Shown here: piece by piece, positions 16,896 through 24,692 of the stretch
Layout: every line of letters begins with the position of its first letter
Position numbering within the stretch: position 1 is the first letter of the stretch
Assembly: GCA_945875545.1 (NCBI GenBank)
Contig: CAMCKZ010000014.1
Span: 1 to 47,843, forward strand
Direction: 5' to 3'
Source of the DNA: Polyangium aurulentum
Lineage (GTDB): Bacteria; Myxococcota_A; Polyangia; Polyangiales; Polyangiaceae
Length of the DNA: 47,843 nt
Notes under the pieces: model-generated
What the model was told of the DNA's origin: nothing
The model's database searches: none
What the model saw: only the letters and a program-made list of their open reading frames with translations
Position numbers and translations under genes: made by a program

Positions 16896-16974
16896 GCTTA
16901 CTCGCGATGAATATCGGTGCAATCTGCATGCAGTCCGTCGAAGCCGATGCACCACCCACCGAGACGGCTCCTTT

Positions 16975-18015
16975 TTGACCGCTTGGCGCTACCTCGGGCT
17001 GGTGCTTTCGGCGGCGGTCCTGGCACTCGCGAGCGCGCGCCTGTGCCTCGCCTTGGCGGAGATTTGCCGCTCCTACGAAGGCGCGCGGGGGCTCTCTGAC
17101 GCGCTTTCGGGGCCCACCGCCATGTGGCATGCCTTCGCGATTGAAGGGCCGCTGCGGGCCCTTGGGCCCCTTGTGGCGACGACCCTCGCGCTCCGTTTCT
17201 TGGAAACGCCGCGCGCCCGCGACGGCGCGCTATTCGGAACGACCGCAGCAATGTGCGCCTTCGCGGTGCAGCAGCGCATGCACCCCGTCGGGCACGAGTG
17301 GTTTCTCGCGATCATCGTCGTCCTTTTTGGGCTCTCGGTCGGCGTTTGCGCGGCGAGTCTTCACGCGACTCCGAAATCGAGTGGGCCAATTTTTCTCGTG
17401 TGGTTGGCGCACTTGGTTGGGGCCGCGAGCCTGCTTTTGTGGCCCACTGCCCGGGTGCGCGCAGCGGTGCTTTTGCTGGCGGTTGCAGCGGCGTTGGGCA
17501 CCGGTGCGCATGCGCTGTTTCAGCGCGAGCGCCGCCATTTTCGCGACGAATTTGGGGCCACAATATCGCTCGCTTCGCGGACCATTCAGTCGCTGACGCC
17601 GTGGCATCTGCGGCGCGCGCAAGGCCCAAGTTTTTCCATCCGCTGGTTAACTTTTGGCTTCTTGACAACCCTCGGACTGGTCGTTTTTTCTTGCTCATTG
17701 GCCGTTGCTGCCGGGCGCGGACTGGGCCTTGATTTCGCCACCTTCGACCACGACGGCGGCGCCGCGAGCGCCGATCTTGCCTTCGTCGGGGCCTTTATTT
17801 TGGCAGCATTTTCTTTGGCGGGGTGGATTCTTGGGCGCGTGGCGTTGGCGCGCGATACGTCCGAATCCATTGGTGGGCCGCTCGTGCTGATTCCGCTGGT
17901 CGTCGTCGCTTTACCGACGGGCCGCTCTGATTTTTTCCTCACCATTGTCTTTGCGCTCGCCGCAGCTCTTTTTACAGCCGCCGGCGCAGTGATGGCCCGG
18001 CGAGCTACCCCTTGA
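16975..18015 (+). CDS. Polytopic membrane protein of unknown function
   Basis: This protein of about 346 residues has roughly nine hydrophobic segments, for example YLGLVLSAAVLALASARLCL, FLAIIVVLFGLSVGVCAASL, RAAVLLLAVAAALGTGAHAL, GFLTTLGLVVFSCSLAVAAG and ADLAFVGAFILAAFSLAGWI. No family signature is recognised. The start is TTG at 16975 with a GAGACGG about 7 bp upstream; no good ATG exists nearby. It follows the Fe-S oxidoreductase gene by 79 bp on the same strand and precedes rpsT. Confidence 0.6.
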   Translation: MTAWRYLGLVLSAAVLALASARLCLALAEICRSYEGARGLSDALSGPTAMWHAFAIEGPLRALGPLVATTLALRFLETPRARDGALFGTTAAMCAFAVQQRMHPVGHEWFLAIIVVLFGLSVGVCAASLHATPKSSGPIFLVWLAHLVGAASLLLWPTARVRAAVLLLAVAAALGTGAHALFQRERRHFRDEFGATISLASRTIQSLTPWHLRRAQGPSFSIRWLTFGFLTTLGLVVFSCSLAVAAGRGLGLDFATFDHDGGAASADLAFVGAFILAAFSLAGWILGRVALARDTSESIGGPLVLIPLVVVALPTGRSDFFLTIVFALAAALFTAAGAVMARRATP

Positions 18016-18066
18016 CATCCTGCGTACTTGGTCTATGAGCACGCGACCCCAAACTTTGAGGATCTA

Positions 18067-18375
18067 GTGGCAAATCACGCTTCTGCCCAAAAGCGCAATC
18101 GGCAGCGCATCAAGCGCACCATTCGCAACCGCTCCGTCAAGAGCACCGTACGTTCCATCGTCAAGCGCGCACGCGTTGCGGCGGCGGTAACGGGCGGCGC
18201 TACGGCTACAATCGCGGCCACCGAGACCGCTCTCACGGCTGCTTTTAGCGCCCTCGACAAAGCTGCCAAGTGCGGCATCATTCACCCCAACAAGAGCGCT
18301 CGCACGGCGTCCCGCCTTTCAAAGCGTGCCCACGCCTCGAAGTCGGCACCGGCAGCGGCGCCCGCCAAGAAGTGA
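18067..18375 (+). CDS. rpsT: 30S ribosomal protein S20
   Basis: This 102-residue S20 binds 16S rRNA early in 30S assembly. It has the typical basic N terminus ANHASAQKRNRQRIKRTIRN and the motif GIIHPNKSARTASRLSKR, plus an Ala/Lys-rich tail. The start is GTG at 18067, set by the family N terminus (normally MANHxSA) and by the GAGG just upstream; a longer ATG-like start at 18028 would add residues that S20 never has. A weak hairpin follows the stop and then tRNA-Glu. Confidence 0.95.
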   Translation: MANHASAQKRNRQRIKRTIRNRSVKSTVRSIVKRARVAAAVTGGATATIAATETALTAAFSALDKAAKCGIIHPNKSARTASRLSKRAHASKSAPAAAPAKK

Positions 18376-18378
18376 AGA

Positions 18379-18403
18379 ATTCCTGGGCCCCGCGCTCAGG
18401 AAT
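18379..18403 (+). terminator. Weak hairpin after rpsT
   Basis: ATTCCTG (18379-18385) pairs with CAGGAAT (18397-18403), with one extra G-T pair inside and a loop of about 9 bases. No strong T run follows, so it may be an attenuator, a processing stem or a poor terminator between rpsT and the tRNA. Confidence 0.3.
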
Positions 18404-18430
18404 GTTCACCGCTCTTTCTGTAAGCCTTCA

Positions 18431-18507
18431 GTCCCCATCGTCTAGTTGGCCCAGGACAGCGGCTTTTCACGCCGCGAACAGGGGTTCGAATCCCCTTGGG
18501 GACGCCA
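18431..18507 (+). tRNA. tRNA-Glu (anticodon TTC)
   Basis: A full cloverleaf is visible. Acceptor GTCCCCA (18431-18437) pairs with TGGGGAC (18497-18503). The anticodon arm is GCGGC-TTTTCAC-GCCGC with anticodon TTC. The T arm is AGGGG-TTCGAAT-CCCCT. Discriminator G is followed by an encoded CCA (18505-18507). It reads GAA/GAG. A strong terminator stands 44 bp downstream. Confidence 0.97.
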
Positions 18508-18550
18508 AGCTCATGGCCTTCTCGATTCACTGCCGTCCACAGAGAATCTC

Positions 18551-18592
18551 CAAACGACGTAGCTCTTTCGGGGCTACGTCGTTTGTGTTTTT
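18551..18592 (+). terminator. Rho-independent terminator after tRNA-Glu
   Basis: A perfect 13-bp stem, CAAACGACGTAGC (18551-18563) with GCTACGTCGTTTG (18573-18585), closes a 9-base loop and is followed by TGTTTTT. It is one of the two strongest intrinsic terminators seen in the window and isolates the tRNA from the ABC operon that starts 25 bp later. Confidence 0.9.
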
Positions 18593-18625
18593 CGGGTTCA
18601 TGACGAAACCCCCGCGATGAACCCG
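18593..18625 (+). promoter_or_regulatory. Inverted repeat covering the ABC permease start
   Basis: CGGGTTCAT (18593-18601) and ATGAACCCG (18617-18625) form a perfect 9-bp inverted repeat with a 15-base spacer. The right arm contains the ATG of the permease gene. As DNA it could be an operator; as RNA it would hide the start codon. It lies between the tRNA terminator and the importer operon, where a regulatory site is expected, but function is inferred only. Confidence 0.4.
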
Positions 18626-19681
18626 CATGCAGGCCTCGCAGAAATGGCTGCAATCTACACAGAACAAGCCCCTTCACGATGGTCGCTCGCAGCAGGTCCC
18701 CTTGACCGTCGCGGGGTTCGCCGCAGTCTTGCGCTCACATTTTTTTTCGTCGCGTTGCTCGTCACGCTGCTGGCGACTTCTGCGGCGGCCTCCCCGGCCT
18801 TGTCCGTCGCGCCTTCTGCGATTTTGGCGCTCCACGTGCAGCGCATGGTGGCCGCTTTTGTGGCGGGTTCGGCCCTCGCCGTCGCGGGCGTTCTTGCCCA
18901 GGCCGTGACGGGAAATCCCCTCGCCGACCCGGGTATTCTCGGCACCAGCGGCGGCTCTTTTTTGGGTGCCAAACTGGGCATTGTTCTCACCCTCGCGCTG
19001 CCCCTCTCGCTTCCCCTTCGCGCCGGCGCGTCGGTCGTCGGAGCACTCATCGGAGCGGCGCTATCTCTCGCTATTTTGCTCGGCGCCACACGGCGATCGA
19101 CCCCGCTCGAATTTCTGCTCACGGGCTTCATCCTCTCCATGGCCTTCTCGGGGGTCTCCACGGTTGTCACCGCGATGGCGCAAGAATTCCCAGCACTTGG
19201 GCGCGCTCTCGTGATGTTTGCCATGGGCGATCTCGCCGGGGCCGGGTGGCCTGAACTGCGCGTGGCCGCCCCCTTGGCTGTGGGCTGCATCTCGGGCGCG
19301 ATGCTCCGCCGCCGTGACCTCGACCTCTTGTCACTCGGGAGCGACGAGGCGCAGTCGCTTGGGCTTTCTGTGCAGTCTGCACGTTACGCCATTCTTGGGT
19401 GGGTTGCCTGCGGCACCACGGCGGCCGTCGTGCTTGCCGGGCAACTCGCCTTCGTGGGGCTCCTCGGTCCGCACCTGGCCCGGCGATTTGTGGGCGGAAC
19501 CCATCGGCTCTTGGTGCCCGCGGCCGCCTTTTTTGGCGGGATCATCGTTCTCGCAAGCGATCGCGTGGCCGTCGTTTTGGCGGAGCTCGCCTCGGTGCCC
19601 ACGGGCGCTGTGACAACCCTCGCGGGCGCCCCATTTTTCTTCTTCTTGCTGCGAAGGCGGTTGTCCGATGGTCCGAACTGA
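18617..19681 (+). CDS. FecCD/BtuC-type ABC transporter permease
   Basis: This 354-residue inner-membrane permease belongs to the type II importer family for iron-siderophores, haem or cobalamin. Family signatures are QAVTGNPLADPGILGTSGGS and the late block FVGLLGPHLARRFVGGTHRLLVPA, with about nine or ten membrane helices. Start at 18617 is uncertain; no ribosome site is clear and an inverted repeat overlaps it, and an ATG at 18644 is possible. It overlaps the ATPase gene by 14 bp and is the first gene of a permease-ATPase-binding protein operon. Downstream COG0523 and CDF genes suggest a metal or cobalamin substrate. Confidence 0.9.
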   Translation: MNPHAGLAEMAAIYTEQAPSRWSLAAGPLDRRGVRRSLALTFFFVALLVTLLATSAAASPALSVAPSAILALHVQRMVAAFVAGSALAVAGVLAQAVTGNPLADPGILGTSGGSFLGAKLGIVLTLALPLSLPLRAGASVVGALIGAALSLAILLGATRRSTPLEFLLTGFILSMAFSGVSTVVTAMAQEFPALGRALVMFAMGDLAGAGWPELRVAAPLAVGCISGAMLRRRDLDLLSLGSDEAQSLGLSVQSARYAILGWVACGTTAAVVLAGQLAFVGLLGPHLARRFVGGTHRLLVPAAAFFGGIIVLASDRVAVVLAELASVPTGAVTTLAGAPFFFFLLRRRLSDGPN

Positions 19682-20429
19682 CGACCTTCGTTTCGACTTT
19701 CATGAGGTTCGCCGCGGCTCCGTCTCGGTGCTTCGGCAAGTGCGTGCGTGTTGCAAAGCGGGTACTCTGCACGCAGTTGTTGGTCCCAACGGCGCTGGAA
19801 AATCGACACTGCTCCGGGCGCTTGCGGGTCTCGATCCATCGACCGGTTCCATTCTGCTGGGCGAGCAGACCTTGCACGATGCGGGTCCGGAGATTCGGGC
19901 ACGGGCCCTCGCTTGGGTGCCGCAGGTTTCGTCCATTCCCGAGGGCATCAGCGTCGCGCACAGTGTTTCGTTGGCACGGGCTTTTCGAGGCGAATCCCGC
20001 GCTACGGTGCACGAGATGGCACACCGGGCGCTGGTGCGCTGCGGCATCGAAGACTTGGCTGCCCGCACATTTTCCACGCTGTCCGCGGGCCAACGGCAAC
20101 GCGCGGCGATTGCGCGGGCCCTCGCCACAGAGGCGCCCGTGGTCCTTCTCGACGAACCGTTTTCGGCGCTTGATCTCCGCGCTGGGCTTCTACTGGACGG
20201 CCTTCTCCAAGACCTGGCGCGCACGGGATCCATTGTACTCGTGGTCCTCCACGACCTCGGACACGCAGCCCGAATTGCAGACTGCATTCATGTGCTGGCG
20301 GGCGGCACCCTCGTCGCCTCGGGCCCTCCCGATGAGGCGTTGTCCGCCGCCATTCTCACCAAAGTATGGGGGGTCCATACTCGCAGCGGCACCCCATGCG
20401 GCCCCTTTGAACTCGCGGGCCCGCCATGA
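19668..20429 (+). CDS. ABC transporter ATPase (FepC/BtuD type)
   Basis: This 253-residue ATPase energises the FecCD-type importer. Walker A GPNGAGKST is at residues 39-47, followed by the Q-loop region WVPQVSSIPEG, the signature LSAGQRQRAAIARAL, Walker B VVLLDEPFSALD and the switch His in VVLHDLGHAA. It overlaps the permease gene by 14 bp and the binding-protein gene by ATGA, so all three are translated as one operon on the inner face of the membrane. Confidence 0.93.
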   Translation: MVRTDDLRFDFHEVRRGSVSVLRQVRACCKAGTLHAVVGPNGAGKSTLLRALAGLDPSTGSILLGEQTLHDAGPEIRARALAWVPQVSSIPEGISVAHSVSLARAFRGESRATVHEMAHRALVRCGIEDLAARTFSTLSAGQRQRAAIARALATEAPVVLLDEPFSALDLRAGLLLDGLLQDLARTGSIVLVVLHDLGHAARIADCIHVLAGGTLVASGPPDEALSAAILTKVWGVHTRSGTPCGPFELAGPP

Positions 20430-21349
20430 AAGCAGGCCCCGAACAACTGCTTGCACTCTGCACGCTTTTCTTTTCGCTACTGGGCACGCGCGCGTTCATG
20501 CCGTCGGCGGTTAATCCCACGGTTTCCGCAGACAAACCCGCGGCCACCGTGACCGACGCGTCGGGCACCGTGTTCACAAGCGGGCCAAGGCGCTGCATCG
20601 CTTCCGCCAGCACCGTCGCGGATCGCTTGGTGTCGGCCATCGCGGGGCCTCAGTTTCTTTGCGCCGTGGCGTCGCCGGAAGCTTGCGTGCGTCCGTGGTG
20701 CCGCGAATTCCAAGGAAAAAAGCGCATCAAGAGCCTCGATAACCTGAGCGCCCTCGCAGACCTGCATGCGGACCTCATACTCACGACGAATCCGGGATCA
20801 CCGGCCCGGCTGATGCGCCTTCGCGAGGCCGATTTGCCCGTTTTCGACCTGGGGCCCGCCACGGGGCTCGAGAGCCTCCGCTCCGCAACGACCGCCCTCG
20901 GCGCCGTGCTGGGCCGGCAAAGCCGCGCAGAGGCCTTCTGGAGGCGATTCTCGAGGCGTATGGCCACCGTGGCCGACGACACAAGGAGCCCCAGGCCCAC
21001 GGCGCTCTTCTTGGGGCTCTACGGGTCGCTCTTGGCCGGCGGCGCGCGCGACACGAGCTGGCACGACGTCATCGAGGCCGCGGGCTTGACCGATGCGGCG
21101 AGCGATCGCGTGGGCTGGCCGAGCTGGACGGCCATCGATGTAGCGACGCGCCATCCGGACTACATCGTGACGGAAACGAACATGGGTGCGCTTCTTTGCG
21201 CCCGTGAGGGCGTTGCCTCAACGCCGGCGTGCCGCCACGGTCACGTCATCGAAATCGACGGCGACATTCTTTCCGATCCCGGGCTCACGATGCTTGACGC
21301 CGCCGAGGCCATCGCCGACGGCATCGCGCCTCTTTCCGTCACCCCGTGA
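20426..21349 (+). CDS. ABC transporter substrate-binding protein (BtuF/FecB type)
   Basis: This 307-residue exported protein captures the ligand for the importer. An N-terminal hydrophobic stretch ([17 protein letters not shown]) acts as a signal sequence. The body has the class III binding-protein pattern: [37 protein letters not shown], and [16 protein letters not shown]. It carries four Cys in its middle ([15 protein letters not shown]). Ligand cannot be told from sequence. Start overlaps the ATPase stop by ATGA. The COG0523 gene follows 19 bp after its stop. Confidence 0.85.
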   Translation: MKAGPEQLLALCTLFFSLLGTRAFMPSAVNPTVSADKPAATVTDASGTVFTSGPRRCIASASTVADRLVSAIAGPQFLCAVASPEACVRPWCREFQGKKRIKSLDNLSALADLHADLILTTNPGSPARLMRLREADLPVFDLGPATGLESLRSATTALGAVLGRQSRAEAFWRRFSRRMATVADDTRSPRPTALFLGLYGSLLAGGARDTSWHDVIEAAGLTDAASDRVGWPSWTAIDVATRHPDYIVTETNMGALLCAREGVASTPACRHGHVIEIDGDILSDPGLTMLDAAEAIADGIAPLSVTP

Positions 21350-21368
21350 CGTGTTAGCGCACGCGCGC

Positions 21369-22823
21369 ATGACGACCCGAGGCAAGATTCCCGTTACCGT
21401 CCTCACCGGCTTTCTTGGGGCAGGCAAAACCACGCTTTTGAACCGTATTCTCACAGAGAATCACGGCCTGCGCATTGCCGTCATCGAGAATGAATTCGGC
21501 GAGATCAACGTGGATCAGCAGCTCGTGATTGGCGTCGACGAAGAGATCTTCGAGATGAGCAATGGGTGCGTCTGCTGCACCGTGCGTGGCGATCTCATTC
21601 GTGTTCTTTCGAACTTGAGCAAACGCAAAGGCAAGATCGATCGCATCGTTCTCGAGACCACGGGGATGGCCGACCCGGGGCCCGTTGCGCAAACATTCTT
21701 CGTCGACGAAGACGTGCGCGAGGCTTTTTTCCTCGACGGCATCGTCACCCTCATCGACGCAAAACACGTCAGCGCTCGCCTCGACGACACGAGAGAGGCC
21801 CGCGAACAGGTCGCGTACGCCGACCTTCTCGTGCTCAACAAATGCGATCTCCTTGGGGGCGTCGAGCTCGACGCGGTGGAAAACAGACTTCGCCGCATCA
21901 ACGCCATGGCGCACATCGTGCGCTGCGAACGCGGGCAAATACCGATCAAGGCGGTTCTCGATTTGGGAGGCTTTGATCTCGATCGGGCCATGGCCGTCAA
22001 GCCATCGTTTCTCGAAGAGGAGTACCCATTTGAATGGGGTGCGAGCTTCGAAGTGTCAGCAGATTCCCTGCTGATTTCGTTCAATGGTGCCAAGGCCCAC
22101 CACGATCACAGTCATGCCGCGCACGGCGATCACGGCCATCATGAGCACGCCGATCACGGCCATCACGAGCACGCCGATCACGGCCATCATGAGCACGCCG
22201 ATCACGCTCACGAGCATCACGTTCACGCGCCCCATGACCACGCTCGATTGATTGTTCTGCCTCTTGCTCAGGGGAGCGCCGATCCTTTGGTGACGACCGC
22301 ACGCGAGGCCATGATTCGTTTCAACGATGCGCCGGGCGCGGCACCCACGGTGGGTTGCCCCATCACGGTGCACCCGCACGAGACCGTGACGATGGCCCTG
22401 CCCGCGCGCGGCATCTATGCAATCTACACGGAACCTTGCGGCGACGAGCTCGGCCTGGTTCTGAGCGCAAACAGCGAAGCGTTGGCTTGGGGTCAGGTGA
22501 GGCATTTTCGCCACGAACACACCCACGCCGAAGCGGTTTTTTCCATGGCTTTCGCCCACGACGGCAACCTCGACCAAACGGCGTTCGACGCTTGGATGAG
22601 CGATTTCTTGCGCGACCACGGTGCCAATCTTTATCGACTCAAAGGCATTTTCGCGTTTCAAAATGTGGAGGAGCGCGTCGTCCTTCAAGCCGTGCACATG
22701 GTCACCGACACCCGAAGCTTGGGCCCGTGGGGAACCTCCGCACGCCGCAGCGAACTCGTGCTCATCGGCAAAGATTTGCCTCGGGCCGCGATCGAAAAAA
22801 GCCTTCGTTCTTTCGCCCTGTAG
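21369..22823 (+). CDS. COG0523 (CobW-family) GTPase with His-rich segment
   Basis: This 484-residue G3E GTPase belongs to COG0523, whose members act as metal chaperones or insertases for zinc, cobalt or nitrile hydratase metals. Seen: Walker [10 protein letters not shown] (14-22), [10 protein letters not shown], the metal-binding CxCC as NGCVCC (Cys67, 69, 70), and LNKCDLL as the guanine-specifying motif. A His-rich insert lies around residues 244-290 with three 24-bp repeats coding DHGHHEHA. A CobW C-terminal domain follows (residues about 370-480). The ATG at 21369 is chosen by family alignment. It lies 19 bp after the ABC operon and is convergent with the CDF exporter gene, which supports a role in metal supply. 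Confidence 0.92.
   Translation: MTTRGKIPVTVLTGFLGAGKTTLLNRILTENHGLRIAVIENEFGEINVDQQLVIGVDEEIFEMSNGCVCCTVRGDLIRVLSNLSKRKGKIDRIVLETTGMADPGPVAQTFFVDEDVREAFFLDGIVTLIDAKHVSARLDDTREAREQVAYADLLVLNKCDLLGGVELDAVENRLRRINAMAHIVRCERGQIPIKAVLDLGGFDLDRAMAVKPSFLEEEYPFEWGASFEVSADSLLISFNGAKAHHDHSHAAHGDHGHHEHADHGHHEHADHGHHEHADHAHEHHVHAPHDHARLIVLPLAQGSADPLVTTAREAMIRFNDAPGAAPTVGCPITVHPHETVTMALPARGIYAIYTEPCGDELGLVLSANSEALAWGQVRHFRHEHTHAEAVFSMAFAHDGNLDQTAFDAWMSDFLRDHGANLYRLKGIFAFQNVEERVVLQAVHMVTDTRSLGPWGTSARRSELVLIGKDLPRAAIEKSLRSFAL
22128..22199. repeat. Three 24-bp repeats coding His-rich octapeptides
   Basis: GATCACGGCCATCATGAGCA plus CGCC occurs three times in tandem at 22128-22151, 22152-22175 (one T to C change) and 22176-22199. 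It encodes DHGHHEHA in the CobW-family protein. The length of the His-rich metal-binding segment can vary by recombination between copies. Confidence 0.95.
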
Positions 22824-22846
22824 GTCGCCGTTTTCCAGGCGTCCAC

Positions 22847-23938
22847 CTAGTGCCGGTGCCCGTGCCCGTGGTGGTCATGATCCGCCGCAGACCCATGCCC
22901 CGCAGGCCCGGGAGTCGGCCCTTGAGTCACGACCTTTGCGTGCTCGACGTGGCACGGGCGAAGCTCGATGGTTAGGTGATTTACAGCGGTTTCATGCAAC
23001 ACCACCCGTCGACACATTTCGATGTCCACCGGTTTGTGCGCCGCCAACGCAACGACGCAGCACACCTCGCTCGATCCCATTTCCCACACGTGAAGATCGA
23101 CGACCTCACCGGCGCTCGCTTCTTCCAGCACCTGCCGAAGTCGGTCGAGGTCGATGCGTTCCGGGACCATGTCCAAAAGCGGGCGCGAAGCTTGCGATAG
23201 GAGAACCACCGCCCAGCGGGCGATAACCACGGCACCGACCACGCCCATGAGCGGATCGAGTAGAAGAAAACCAGTCTTTTGCCCGACAGCCAACGCCACA
23301 ATCGCAAGCACACTCGTCAGGGCGTCTGCGACAACATGGAGGTACGCAGCCTGCATGTTGTGATCGTGCGAGAGGGCTGATTTAACGGCCGGCGGAGGGG
23401 CGCCCTCGTCGTGCTCGCCATGCGGCGCGTGACCGTGCGCGTGGCCATGCCCGTGACCGTGCGCGTGACCGTGATCGGACCCCTGCAGGAGCAAAGCGCT
23501 CACGACGTTCACGGCGAGACCGAGGCTCGCCACGGGAATTGCCTGAGCAAAGTCGATCGCAACCGGGTGCAGCAGGCGCACGACGGACTCGACAAGAAGC
23601 CACACCGCGGCCAGGAGCAACAGCACCGCGTTCGTAAAACCGGCCAGCGCGTAGATCTTGCCGGGGCCAAAACTAAAGCGTTCACGCGTACCATAACTAC
23701 GCGCATACCAATACGCTACAACAGTTAGCGTAAGTGCTCCGACATGCGTGGCCATGTGCCACCCGTCGGCGACGAGCGCCATCGAGTGGGTCAGCGTGCC
23801 GTAGGTAATTTCACCGACGGACGTCAGAAAAGTCAGCAAAACTACGGCCCGGGTTTTGGCCTCGGCGGAACCCACCACGGGCCTCGGGTGCTGAGGGGGC
23901 TCGTGGGGATCAAAGGCGAGAGGCGTTTCAGAAGCCAT
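22847..23938 (-). CDS. dmeF: CDF-family metal cation exporter (DmeF-like)
   Basis: This 363-residue inner-membrane protein has six predicted membrane helices and a cytosolic C-terminal domain, and exports divalent cations in exchange for protons. TM2 reads VADGWHMATHVGAL, where the second site residue is His rather than the Asp of zinc CDFs, as in DmeF-type cobalt/nickel exporters. TM5 has HVVADALTS, the usual HxxxD. Two His-rich stretches occur: GHAHGHGHGHAHGHAPHGEH in the loop before TM5 and a His-rich C terminus. The gene converges on the COG0523 GTPase, 23 bp away, so exporter and chaperone are neighbours. Metal specificity is inferred. Confidence 0.88.
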   Translation of the reverse strand: MASETPLAFDPHEPPQHPRPVVGSAEAKTRAVVLLTFLTSVGEITYGTLTHSMALVADGWHMATHVGALTLTVVAYWYARSYGTRERFSFGPGKIYALAGFTNAVLLLLAAVWLLVESVVRLLHPVAIDFAQAIPVASLGLAVNVVSALLLQGSDHGHAHGHGHGHAHGHAPHGEHDEGAPPPAVKSALSHDHNMQAAYLHVVADALTSVLAIVALAVGQKTGFLLLDPLMGVVGAVVIARWAVVLLSQASRPLLDMVPERIDLDRLRQVLEEASAGEVVDLHVWEMGSSEVCCVVALAAHKPVDIEMCRRVVLHETAVNHLTIELRPCHVEHAKVVTQGPTPGPAGHGSAADHDHHGHGHRH

Positions 23939-24120
23939 AGGGGCCGCGCTCTATCATGGGTGCCCGCCGCGGCATTCCCCGATGAGGGGCTTCGCGCCCC
24001 ACTTTGGGTCGTCTTCCGCGCCAAGAGTTCTCGCTCCCTCGCGTTTTTACGCTGCCTCGACTATTTTTCCTCAAGTTATTACGGGACCATCCGTTCTCAG
24101 CTGTTGAGGCGAAATCCATC

Positions 24121-24573
24121 ATGCGAGTCCAAGCAAGCGTCGACCAAGCCTTACGGCAGCCCCTCCGCGTGGATGCCTCCGCGGTCAAATCCACCGAGCG
24201 GTCCGCGACAACCACGCCCATCACCATGGAGCGAGAAACGACGAACGGCGAGCCGGTCCTGGCCACGTCAACCTCCCGTTTTACCTCGCGAAATCCGCCG
24301 CCACAAGTGCCTCAAGTTGGCATCCGCCGCAAGCGGCTCGGGGGCCAAACCGAAGACGCTGAAACGCAACGACGAGGCTTCACACAGCCCGTCGAAGGCC
24401 CGCGCACAGTCAATTCGGCCGACAAGTTGGAGTTGAGTTCGGCCGCACGCCGCATCAGCGCCGACGAGGGTCAGCGCACCGAAACAGACGCGAAAGAGGC
24501 CGTTGCAGCGGTCGGAACCACCTCGCCGACCGCGACCGCCACGCTGGCAACCCTCCTCGATGTGCAAGGTTAG
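24121..24573 (+). CDS. Hypothetical low-complexity protein
   Basis: This frame encodes 150 residues rich in Thr, Arg, Glu and Ala with no membrane segment. Codon third positions are mostly G or C and a GAGG stands about 11 bp before the ATG at 24121, which argues for a real gene. The segment VNSADKLELSSAARRI near residue 105 faintly recalls the sigma28-binding part of FlgM, but the rest does not align and no flagellar genes are near. Probably disordered. It precedes the receiver-EAL gene by 119 bp. Confidence 0.45.
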   Translation: MRVQASVDQALRQPLRVDASAVKSTERSATTTPITMERETTNGEPVLATSTSRFTSRNPPPQVPQVGIRRKRLGGQTEDAETQRRGFTQPVEGPRTVNSADKLELSSAARRISADEGQRTETDAKEAVAAVGTTSPTATATLATLLDVQG

Positions 24574-24692
24574 CTCGGCAAATCGTCCAACGCGATGTTG
24601 GCCTGGCGCGAGACCACACAGAAATCAGGTGTTTGCGCGCGGCCGAAGCCATGTAGACTGGTGCGATATCGACCCTTGAACGTCGCAATACG

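Noticed and set aside
23744-24436. Plus-strand frame over the CDF gene start and the next region
   Set aside because: It is antisense to the CDF N terminus and off-frame to the 24121 gene; composition is arginine/serine/proline-rich as in shadow frames.
24121-24573. FlgM anti-sigma factor
   Set aside because: Only a short VNSADKLELSS-like stretch matches, the remainder does not, and no flagellar genes are present.
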